Source: Odontesthes bonariensis (taxonomy: Eukaryota > Chordata > Actinopteri > Atheriniformes > Atherinopsidae). Taken from it: a stretch of 64,000 nt of DNA. Numbering within the stretch: position 1 is the first letter of the stretch; every line of letters starts with the position of its first letter. Made by a program: the position numbers and the translations under genes. This document shows, one piece after another, positions 1 through 9,985 of this stretch. The DNA is taken from positions 20,825,209 through 20,889,208 of the forward strand of contig NC_134510.1 of NCBI RefSeq assembly GCF_027942865.1, written 5' to 3'. The notes beneath the pieces were generated by a model. It saw only the letters and a program-made list of their open reading frames with translations. It ran no database searches and had not been told where the DNA came from.

Positions 1-854
1 AAAAAAGAAAAAGGAGAAAATTCCTACTCCCATCAGGGCAGCTTTGGGAGCTTGCATCTGTAGGGATGCTCACACCTGTAATGTGACTGAGAGGCTCTCT
101 GGTCAGCCCTTCGGCTACACTCCTCCCGTAACTCAATGTGCAGCTTTGTTCAGGATTTGACAACATTGTTTGCAGCCCATCACTGTGTGTGGATGGATCC
201 CAGGACAGAGTGTATACCTCCTGGGTTTTGCAGACTATGTAATGATAGATGTTTTGTGGCTGTTGGCGTGAAGGATAAATATATCTTTCAAAAGTCTGAG
301 TAAAGCCTTTTTTATGCTTATGCTTCATCTTTCTATCTCTTTTTCTCCCTCTCTGTTGCAAGCCCAAAAGAGGAAAAACAGGTAAAAACTGGTTAACTCT
401 GATCATGCTATGTCCTATGACATGTATTTTTGTGTTAGTATGTGGATGATGTTTGCTCTGTAGCCCACTGGATTACTCACTATCACTCTCCAGTTCCCTG
501 TCCAGCAATAGCTGTTGAAGCTATGCAATGAAACTATTCTCAGAGGAAACCCGCACTATTATAGTGCCATCGAGGCTTGTCTAACCATTGGACTTTTTGT
601 ATAAATATAACGTGATTTATTAAAAGTAACCATCTGAGATACGAAGATAAACATAGACTTTTCTGAATACCCTCAATCCTTCGAGGGTAATAAAGTAGCA
701 AAGAACACTCTTTTGGATTCAAACAAATCAGATTTAAAGTCAGACTGTAAAAGTTACCGTCAGTTTTGTCTTAATATTCTGATTCCTCTTTTAAAAAATC
801 ATTGAGGATCTGGCAGAACCCATGCTGAACAGCTGTGTCTGTGTTGGCTTTCAG
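1..854 (+). other. kcnn4: kcnn4 intron (5' part outside window)
   Basis: No coding exon was found here. The stretch ends in a pyrimidine-rich tract and the acceptor tttcag at 854, directly before the first visible kcnn4 exon. The pore and S1-S5 exons must lie upstream of the window. Confidence 0.6.
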
Positions 855-3800
855 GGTGTAGCCTGCACTGCCATGCTGGTGGCCATCGTAACGGAGAAGC
901 TGGCATTAAACAAAGGAGAGAAACACGTGCACTTCTTCATGCTGGACATCCAGATTTCTAAAAGGGTGAGCATGTTGTCTTTCTCAGAAAAGGTATAAAA
1001 TGTGTAAGATGACTTTATGAGAAAATAACTCCTGTTTAACAAGTGGATTATTCTTTGCATCCATTTTTTTTCATTTGAAATAAACCAGCTTTGCTTTTTA
1101 CACACATTTACTTCAAGTAATACATTCTTTATGCTTCAAAGTGCACGGCAATGCTTCAGATTTCTTTTAATGCCCGATTTGAAACTTGTTTTAGTTAGAT
1201 AATCCATTAAAATGAACATTATGTCTTCATTTATTGTCACAATCACTGGAACATTGCATGGTAATGCTGCTGTGAGGACAGAAGGGTACGAAATGTCTGC
1301 TGCACAGTCAGACCGCAGTCATGTCAACAAACGTGTTGTTTTCTTTGGAAAATGCTCGCTAGTCGTGTTAAGTTTTTGTTATATTGAATTTGCCAAAAAA
1401 TTACATTTTTGTTCACTTACAGGAAACTCACCATATGACAGAATTAAACTGTTTTCTGTAGTCCTTTCTTTTAACACAGAAAATGTTCACATCAAGAAAA
1501 AAAGAGAAAATTACATTAAAAACAGGAAAATTTGCCTCATGTTGCCAATTTCCATGCCGCATGCAGGTTCTGTTTTTCGATTTTGTTTTGTATGTTTATC
1601 TGGTTTCTCAGATAGAACACACGTGAGAACACGATAGTGTGGGAAATAAAGGAGGGAGATGATGCCTTCCAGCGTCTTTATGGCCTCTTTAAGGTGTCTA
1701 ACAGAGGAAATATTATTATCTCTGTCAGGAAAGACGCTGGTGTCAGTTCAGATCGGTGCAGTGCAAGGCAGGAAACTCTGAGCTTACGCAAGAGTTTGTG
1801 TGTATGTGAGAAATGGTTTGCAGAGGAGTTACTGCAGTTATAAGCCAGGGCAGGGTTTGAAGATTTTGCTAATTGATGGGAAGACGGAAGTGGTTTGACA
1901 AAACAAATGCTCCATAAGAGTGTACACTTTAATAATTGTCACATATCCTACAGTGTGTGTTTTGTAAGCAGTGCCACAGCTCCTCACCAAACTGCGTGGC
2001 AAACTCTTACGGCAGTAGCTGCACTTTTGGAGGATGCAACCATTTCCTTTCTCCTGGTGGCTGCATCCTGTCTCTAGGTGCATCTTTGCAGTTTGCTTGC
2101 GGCTCTGTTGCCTTGTGTGTGTGCGTGCATCCTTCCGAGCTATCTGGTGCAGTCCAGATTTACACTGATGGGAACAAGGGAAGACATCTGGATGCAAACA
2201 CTGACAAATTCTATTTATAACAACCACAACAGGGCCAGAGTGACATCATCACGGGGCAGTTGCAGGGATTTGCGCAGGAAAACAAACAGACAAGAATAGT
2301 ATCAAGGAGATGAGTGCAGAAAGACCTGAGCTCAGACTGTCTGGCCTTGTGTTTTGGGCTTTCTGCAAAAATAAAACCTAACAGTTCTTTATTTTCACAA
2401 ATCAGCATCATAGGTCAAAAGGGAGGAACAGGAAAGCCTTTCTGGATTTAATCAGTTGCCTCGGGGCACTCATGCTTTCACGTCCTGTACTGAAACATCT
2501 AAAAGATATAAAGAAGCTGTTATATTTGCCATTAAAGCTTGCTTATCTCGACGGTCTTATCACCGTGTCTCTGCTCATGGAAACTCCAAGTCTGATCAGT
2601 TGATTTCTTTTTTTTCTGTCTCTTTAATCAGATCCGCCATGCTGCTGCTAATGTTCTTAGAGAGTGCTGGCTTCTGCATCGTGCAAACCTGACAAAGGGC
2701 AACCGCGGCGAGCACCGAAGACACCAGAGGTGCCTTCTGGAAGCCATCAGAGTGTGAGTTGATGCCTTCAGTGGGTGTTGGCTTGTGTGCCTTGCATGTT
2801 TTTTTATGGGTCATTAGCTTGTGTCAATATGCTTAACCACTGAGTAACCGAATGTAACGGCTAATTTAGATCACTAATTAGATTTGTTTGCACCTCTCCT
2901 GTCGACAGGGCATAAGAATGTGAATAAGGGTCCACCCTTTTTATTTTGTTGAATCCAAGTCACTTGTTCCGAGCGAATAACTGACTGAAATGATTAAGTT
3001 TTGAAGATATTTCACATAACACATACCCCTTCTCCAACGCTCATCAAGAACACAGAAATTGTTGTGTTGTCGTAATTTATGCACTTTTTAAAGACGCATC
3101 CCTCCTGTTATAGAGTCTCAAACTCCTCTACCAAGAACAAGTGGATTACAGAAGCCAGGAAGTGCAGAAGTGTGATTATGTGCTCCATTATCCTGTCAAC
3201 AGGATTACATGTGTGAGTGTATGGTAGCCTGCGTGGAGGGGTTGTGCTTCCTGCTTTAAAATGGGCTGAACCATTACAAATAAACACTCTGTGGAAAGTA
3301 TGAGCAGGAGGACCTTCCACACCTTGGTATTAACAGTATACTGTTATGAGACTCCATCACCCCATCATTCTTATGTTCTCAGAGGCTGGGAGCTTTATGA
3401 CAAAATTGGTTTCAATTGATTTCTTTCCTCTTTCTTTTTTTGCTGGAACGTTTGCTTTCATCCATGTGCGCGCCTAAATTTATCCCTTTTCCACCTCTAT
3501 ATGTCAGAAAAACCCTCTAGCAACGTTTTATAGCTTTTTAACAAACTCAGCATGACCACTCCATGCTGAGGAGTGGAATACTTGTCAGCATATTCTTCCC
3601 CAAATCAGAGGTTCTGCATTGTGCCAGGTCTGTTGTATTTGTCCAAAAATAGGACACTCCATCTGTAGATAGGAAATCCAGTGCACATATTCAAGCTTTT
3701 AAACCCTTTAAACCCTAATAATATATATGTATTTATATATATATATATGTATATAGTGGGAAAGTGAAAGTCCTTCAAGTCATATGTAGATCAATTAAAA

Positions 3801-4453
3801 AATACTTTGACACAACCGAAATCTAACAGACAAATGTTTTCTTCACTCAGATTTCGACATCTACGCCTCAAACAAAGAAAACTGCGAGATTACGTCAGTG
3901 AGATGGTGGACCTTCCAAAGGTAAACAATAGCTGTCCCTGGAATATTTCGTAAATGTTTCAGAGTAAAGACAATTTTTTTTTAAATTCATTACCCATTTT
4001 TACAGTACTTATCTTCAAGCTTTGAGTGATCGCAAGAAATGTGAGGAACTAATGTGCAACTTTGAATAACTGATTTAAAAGGAAAACTACAGCTGTAGTC
4101 AGGCCAGGTCCAAAAAAGGTTGCTGCTTTTGGCTTTATTTCAGAAATATGCCTGAGTTGACTGCGTTGTACTGTGGATTTCACCAGATGCAGATGATCAT
4201 GTGTGACCTTAGCGCCAATTGGAACAACTCATATCGGGAGCTGGAGCAGCGCATCCTGTCCATGGAGCAGAAGCTAGACGAGCTGAGTCGCTGCTTTCAG
4301 CAAACGTCTGAGCTGCTGTCTGAGGTTCTGCGTCACCGCAACCCAGAGATCAGGTAAACAACCCTCCCAGCGCCGGAGTTTGACAACACTGCAGGATGCT
4401 GTAATGTAGCTGAGACTAACCTATTCTCTATTGTTGATTGTTTCTGCAGGTGA
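855..4453 (+). CDS. kcnn4: KCNN4-type Ca2+-activated K+ channel, C-terminal part (5 exons visible)
   Basis: This is the C-terminal 157 residues of a small/intermediate-conductance Ca2+-activated K+ channel. In this family a constitutively bound calmodulin on the C-terminus gates the pore. Exons: 855-965, 2632-2753, 3851-3920, 4187-4353 and 4450-4453, all with GT-AG borders and matching phases. The first exon gives the end of S6 and the following helix ([12 protein letters not shown], then [12 protein letters not shown]). The second and third give the calmodulin-binding domain ([44 protein letters not shown]). The fourth gives the C-terminal coiled coil ([19 protein letters not shown]). Similarity is nearer to KCNN4 than to KCNN1-3, and the location next to smg9 matches the human KCNN4-SMG9 pairing. 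The last codon is split, so retention of the final intron (AGG TAA) or its removal (AGG TGA) gives the same protein. The 5' exons are outside the window. Confidence 0.85.
3718..3756. repeat. AT-rich microsatellite in a kcnn4 intron
   Basis: Runs of ATATAT with interspersed GTAT. Confidence 0.9.
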
Positions 4454-5885
4454 CATGGCCACAAACACTTGTTAAAAAGTGTCCTCAGTGTTCTCATCTA
4501 TAGAACCGGTGATACATTTTCCTGCGACAGACGCTTGACATACTGAACCACTTGGAGGTCTGACATACCTGCTAAAGATCTCATCCTCTGGCTCAGTGCT
4601 GAGAGCACTGCTCAAAGACTCGTTGCTGTAAAATCACACAGATAAGAGACTTCCATTTATGTGGGAAGAATTTGAGAAGTTTGTTGTACTTTCAGCAGAT
4701 CTACTCATGAAAGAACTGAATTAATCTGAACAAGGAAAGAAGGTCTGAGGAGAATCTGATAAAACCACAGTGTCACCGGCTGTCTAAAATATTTGTATGA
4801 TTTTACTGATGAACTATATTACTGCCTGATTCCTGTGGAATAAGATGTACTTTACGTGTTAATTTTATTCTAATTTCTTTGCAATAATTTACACCGTTCA
4901 CTCTACCATTTTCAGATGAACCTGTCATTAGTCCTTTTCTCTCCTATAGCAGACATTCTAATGGTTAACGGGCTGATTATTGTTTTCAAACTCTTATCCG
5001 ACACAGCATCACGTCTACAAAATGATCATTATCATGCTTTCCCCTCGCAATCAACAGGAACTGTGATGGAAAATAAGTGACTGGGTGGAAACTAAGCATC
5101 AGATAATGTAGATAGAAACTTTATTTCCAACTTTTAAACACATGGGATTGCAGTGCTTCTTGACATTTAAGGTTGTACCTGCCTGATGCAGGAAAAGCAT
5201 CTAACAGTTGACACCTGTTGGGAACAATGAACTAGAGTCCAATAAATGCTTCATTAGCTCAACTCCTCCACCCAGTGGACAAGAGTAAAGTCAACAAAAC
5301 AAACGGGAGTATTTACATTAAAATCGGCTAAATGTAATAAACACCATCAAAAAAGGCGACATTGCATTTTAATCTGTATATCAAGGCCATTTCAGTGTCT
5401 CAAAGGAGGGAAATATGTGATTCATTATAATTAAATGTAAAAAACAAATCAAGGGAAGGGAAACTCCCAAATCTCACAGATGAGAATGCACTTTGTAAGA
5501 AAACAACAGCCAAACTGGAGCTCACTTCTTCTCTGGATGATAAACTGGAGTTTTAAAGCATTTTAATTTCATCAAACGCTCAAAAGGTTCCCTTTGGCTT
5601 CATTTGTACTCTGGTATGTTTTCCTCTGAGGAACACAATGTTTACTTTGACTCATTTGCACACGGGGAACACAACTATCCATAACAGAACATGCTTCTAA
5701 TTCCAAACAAATAAGAATGAATGTGTTTTGGGTTTTACTTTGATTCTTTTTCTCATTTGCTCACACGTAAATTAAAGAAAACAGTGACCACCAAATGACG
5801 TGTGAAATCTTTGATTTATCATTTTGTTTTCAGGTGAAGTGAAGAAGAGAAGAGTTCCTAAAAAACAACTAAATGTGTTCCGATG
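4454..5885. other. Convergent 3' untranslated/intergenic region between kcnn4 and the zinc-finger gene
   Basis: No credible ORF. An AATAAA at 5241 on the plus strand is a plausible kcnn4 polyadenylation signal. A minus-strand AATAAA near 5121 could serve the zinc-finger gene. If both are used, the two mRNAs overlap at their 3' ends by roughly 120 bases or more. Confidence 0.45.
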
Positions 5886-7676
5886 TCATAGAAATCTTTG
5901 AGTGTTGACCCTGTTTTTAAGTTGGTGCCATATGTATGCCGAGGGCCTGAAAAACTGCTGTCCACAGTCACATTTGAAGGGCTTTCTGCATTTCTTCTTC
6001 ACTTTAATTGTACGTCCAGAATGGGATTTTTTTAGTGACTTGCCCCTCAGGTGCTGCGCTAAGACTTTTGCTCCTGTGAAAGTCTCCCCGCAGCTGACAC
6101 AGATGTAGCTCATGGCCTCCGCGTGCTGCACACAGTGGCGCAGCAGGTGCAGTCGGTGCTTAAACGCTCGGCCGCACTGGCACTGATGTGAGCGGCGGCC
6201 TCTGTGGTGGTAGCGGTGGCTGATGATGAAGGAGGGCTGTCGGAAGATGGCACCACAGTGCCTGCAGGGAAAAGGGGCCTTTGAGCGCCACCCTGTGTTC
6301 AAACGTTTCATCAAAGCCACATCCTGGCTGTCATTCTCAAACAAGGCCAGAATGGTGGGTGATGAAGAGCCAGGATCAGAGGCTGCAGTGTCTGGAGTGG
6401 GGTCAGTGGCAGCGGGAGAGTCAGATGAAGGGGCAGAACGATAGACACCAGAGGCAGCAGTAGACACCAAGCAAGAGGAAGAGCAAGGAAGTGATGCAAC
6501 CGAGTTCTGACCTACTCGCAGTTTTCCATTAATGGCCTGGTTTCCCACGCCTAGAGAAGAAATGGCGGACTTGGCTTCTGTGCCAAGGACGCCCGTTGTA
6601 GCGTTCTTATCGGTCAACCATAGCGGTTTAGTTATGATGCGCACTTTGGTGCTGACCACCGATGAGTGAATGTTGGTGACATGCAGTGACAAAGTTTCGT
6701 CAGAGGTGAAAAAGGATTTACATACGTTACATGGTTTTGGCATTGACTCGGGACAAAAAAGCACCAGAGGTAATTTGAACCCCCGGGGACACTTGTGGGA
6801 ATAGTACGACATCTCGTTTGCGAAAACCTGAAAACAGACGTCGCAGGAATTCAAAGGCATCTGGTGTTCCCGTAGAGCCGCTTCAGTAAGAAAGAGCTTC
6901 ATGCACAAAACACACCGATATCTTATCCTTACACCAGTGCAATGGAGCAAATGGAGCTTTAGTGATCTAAATGGCCCTCTACCACACTTTTCACACATTT
7001 CAGTGTTATAACGGGGAACGGGTGCAAGGGGATCTTCAGAGTCTGAACTGTTAGAAGAGTCACTAGTATCAGTGGAACTTAAATTTGTCGGCATAACTTC
7101 CGATTGAGAGCTAGTTGAAGTATCGCTTCTCTCGCAATCACTTTCCTTGCCAATATCCTCATCATCTTCCCCCATTACGTACTCCATGCTGGTTACAGAC
7201 ATCTCAGGTCCTTCAAACTCTGTCACAATTCTTTGTTCAGGCTTCAAATATGACACAGAGTCATAACGGACTGAAGTTGTGCTTTGCTGTTCCGGCACCT
7301 CCTTAGAAAAGTTGCCATTTTTCTGCCTCCAATACACCGAAGATGAATCACCTTGAAATGACAGAGAGCTTGTGCTGTGTGTTTCTGCATGCTTGTTCAG
7401 CTCCCACACATTACTGAACGACTGATGACACACAGAGCAGAGCGGCGGCGAGTGTGCATTATCCAAGTGTGTTGAGAGTGATATCAGGCGACGGAAAGTA
7501 ACCTTGCAGATGTGGCATGTGGCTTTGATATTGTGACTTTTGTAGTGTGTCATCAAGCTCTTCAAGTTGCTGATTGGTTTACCACACTCCCAACATTTGG
7601 TCTCTCGGTGGGTACCAGACGTCTGCCTTTTCAAGGGTATGTACCACTCCTCATCACTGCTGGAGTCATCAGACAT
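5886..7676 (-). CDS. C2H2 zinc-finger protein, 596 aa
   Basis: One long coding exon on the minus strand. The frame is open to 7712, but the acceptor (pyrimidine tract, then catgcag) puts the exon start at 7706, so the first in-exon methionine is at 7676 (MSDDSSSDEEWYIPLK). The protein starts acidic and serine-rich. An N-terminal finger cluster follows (CWECGKPISNLKSLMTHYKSH, CHICKVTF...H, CSVCHQSFSNVWELNKHAETH). Next come an acidic Ser/Asp linker and a middle cluster with atypical spacing (CEKCGRGPF, CVLCMKLF, CDVCFQVF, CNVCKSFF). A Ser/Pro/Ala-rich linker leads to a C-terminal cluster (CRHCGAIF, CQCGRAF, CVSCGETF, CDCGQQF). Nucleic-acid binding is likely; the target is unknown. I do not recognise a specific orthologue; human ZNF428/575/576 lie in the syntenic region and could be compared. 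Confidence is high for a zinc-finger gene, lower for the exact start. Confidence 0.85.
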   Translation of the reverse strand: MSDDSSSDEEWYIPLKRQTSGTHRETKCWECGKPISNLKSLMTHYKSHNIKATCHICKVTFRRLISLSTHLDNAHSPPLCSVCHQSFSNVWELNKHAETHSTSSLSFQGDSSSVYWRQKNGNFSKEVPEQQSTTSVRYDSVSYLKPEQRIVTEFEGPEMSVTSMEYVMGEDDEDIGKESDCERSDTSTSSQSEVMPTNLSSTDTSDSSNSSDSEDPLAPVPRYNTEMCEKCGRGPFRSLKLHLLHCTGVRIRYRCVLCMKLFLTEAALREHQMPLNSCDVCFQVFANEMSYYSHKCPRGFKLPLVLFCPESMPKPCNVCKSFFTSDETLSLHVTNIHSSVVSTKVRIITKPLWLTDKNATTGVLGTEAKSAISSLGVGNQAINGKLRVGQNSVASLPCSSSCLVSTAASGVYRSAPSSDSPAATDPTPDTAASDPGSSSPTILALFENDSQDVALMKRLNTGWRSKAPFPCRHCGAIFRQPSFIISHRYHHRGRRSHQCQCGRAFKHRLHLLRHCVQHAEAMSYICVSCGETFTGAKVLAQHLRGKSLKKSHSGRTIKVKKKCRKPFKCDCGQQFFRPSAYIWHQLKNRVNTQRFL

Positions 7677-8274
7677 AAGGACCAAGACAAAGTAACCTCT
7701 GGTAGTCTGCATGTGAAAGAAAAGTGGACTGGATCACTTGAAATGTTTGGGAATAAATTCAAATTACAGTTTTCATACATCATCATTTCAGCAAAGACAT
7801 CACAGGAATCTTCTTCTTTTTTTTGTTTTATGATCAACATTTTACAAAAACTGCTGTGGCTTAATATTTCTAGCCAACAGCTGAAACTACAACTTAATTA
7901 GTCAATGACAAAACAAACGATCAGTTTAAATGATATGATCATTAATAATTGGTCGTTTATTTGAGTAAATCCTGACAAAAGCAGGAGATTCACTGAACAA
8001 TCCAGGACAGATTGCGACATCATTTTGTAGAGTTATTTGTGGTCCTCATGAGAGGAATCATACCTGAAATTAACTTGCTTCTTAGGTGAGCCAGTCCCGA
8101 GTCAACAGCTCTAAGTGCAGGTGTGAAAGCATCCATGATATGTTGAGGATGCATAAGAGACAGTGCTTCAGACCGTGGTCGGTCTGGGTCTCTGTATGAA
8201 TAGGTGTACTGAAGCCTACCGTTGTCTAGTGCCACCATAAAGTATACATTTTCAGGTTTGATTATAATATCCAT
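7669..8274 (-). CDS. Upstream spliced ORF of the zinc-finger transcript (about 82 aa), function unknown
   Basis: A minus-strand exon reads from ATG at 8274 to a good donor (TTTCAG|GTATGA) at 8064/8063 and encodes 70 residues with a normal composition (KPENVYFMVALDNGRLQYTY, later HPQHIMDAFTPALRAVDSGL). The frame is open another 20 codons or so upstream, so the exon may begin earlier. Joined to the next exon at 7706, it does not enter the zinc-finger frame. It reads 12 more codons and stops at 7671-7669, overlapping the zinc-finger ATG (ATGTCTGA arrangement). It is either a conserved upstream ORF, part of a transcript with an exon I have missed, or a chance ORF. I do not recognise the peptide. 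Confidence 0.45.
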
Positions 8275-8794
8275 CAGCTGTTGCTGAAATTTATCGAGCT
8301 TTATCGATGTATTTTCATAAATACTACGTTTATGTGAATTCTTCTAACTTGTGCAATAGTTTGGTGTGTCTACATACATGCAAAGTTAAACTTAATACAA
8401 GTGAGCTGGTGTATGTGACTGAGCGGGATGATATTTAGTTAACTGAACACACACAAGCACAGCTTTTCTGATGCTATATTGCTATATTACTCAGTATCTC
8501 TGTTTTTTTGCCTTGGGTTTCTAGGAAACTAATTTTTTGCTAACTGCCAAACCATTGATCAGCATTAATTACACGTACATGCGTTAGTTAAATGCACACT
8601 AATGACCAATAAGAACAATAACAGTACTATAATTTAGTATTAACAGTACACATAGCATGTAGTCCCCTTTTTTTTCTGAAAAAGCCAATGTTTTAACGTG
8701 TGTTTTAGCAAAAAGAAACATCTGTTGTTTAGCTATCTTATAGAACCCCAAAGAAAATATGTAACACAACCAACACAGGTAAACCATACTTACC

Positions 8795-9985
8795 CCTGCC
8801 CACTGGTACCAGCGGAAGCCGATGGTTGGTCGAAGTCACTTAATAAATAAAAAAAAAAGAAACCCTGCGTTGGGCTACCTTTAATACTAATAATCACAAA
8901 AAAACTAACTAATATTTTCAGAAGACGAACAGTGACTCTTCAGCTCCTAAGGATGTGTTTGGAACATATTCAACTGACTGAAAATGGTGATATTACAAGA
9001 ATATCGACCACGTTAAAAATCGAAAACACTTATGGCGACCAAATGCTACACCGAGCTCATGTATATCCGGTTTAAACCGGAAGGCTAAGGCATACATCTC
9101 CCAGAATGCATCATATTTCTTATAGTCTCATGCGGTTTTTGTTAATTTAATACATCCATGGGTTTTTGCTGAATAGTGTAACGTCAGTTCATGGGTTGGA
9201 TAGTTCTAACTTTATAGAAGTTTGTTGTTTGCAGAACTTGAAAAAATATTGAAAATTGACATGGCTGAATAATCAAGTTTAACTTAAAAATGTATGACAG
9301 GCTTAACTCAAAGTTATTTGAGACCAAATAATAACATGCGTGGCACGAAATGATCAATTGTCTTTATATCAAGAAAGAAAAAATAGAAGATGTATTATTC
9401 TCTTCACTCAAACAGCTTCACTGTCTTCAGACAATGTTCTGCTATGCCTTTAAGAACCTTTACATCTGCGTATGATTATAAATGTATACGTTATCATCAT
9501 AAAATCAAATACACATATGAAGCGTTAAAGTTAAATCATAATAAAAATCTATGTAAATTCCCCGTACAGTTGTCACTCGACAGAGGACGGAACTACCGAG
9601 AACATCACAGCGTTTCATAACGAGCTCATTTGTTGAACGAACGAGGTATGTTCGTTTAATCATATAGGGATTTTAAGGCGGGTGGACTCCTTTCCAACGT
9701 CTTTAATATCCAATACCGATCCACCGCATTAATACGGGAAGCGCCGACGTATGAATGGAGCATACTATGGGTAAGCTTTACTCGCCGCTGTTTACAAGTG
9801 GCTGAGCCAACATCACTTCCACCTATCTACTAGCTAGAAATTCTAACGAAAGCCGTATCACAGAATTTGTTACCAGGCAGGTGGCTTTTGTGAAAGTGCT
9901 ATTATCGTTAGCTCCGTTTTGCTCGAACTGCGGGCCCCTCGATAGCATTGTATTCATATCGACTGTAAATCAGAAGCGTCGCGAC
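8795..9985. promoter_or_regulatory. Head-to-head intergenic region: zinc-finger 5' end and smg9 promoter
   Basis: A minus-strand donor GGCAGGG|GTAAGTATGG at 8794/8793 marks the end of a probable non-coding first exon of the zinc-finger gene; no usable ATG was seen just upstream of it. smg9 begins at 9986 on the plus strand. The roughly 1.2 kb between them probably contains both promoters, possibly shared. No TATA box was identified. The ORF at 9390-9620 is unsupported. Confidence 0.4.

Noticed and set aside
1212..1637. 141-codon plus-strand ORF in a kcnn4 intron
   Set aside because: Lies between confirmed kcnn4 exons, low-complexity composition, no conserved motif.
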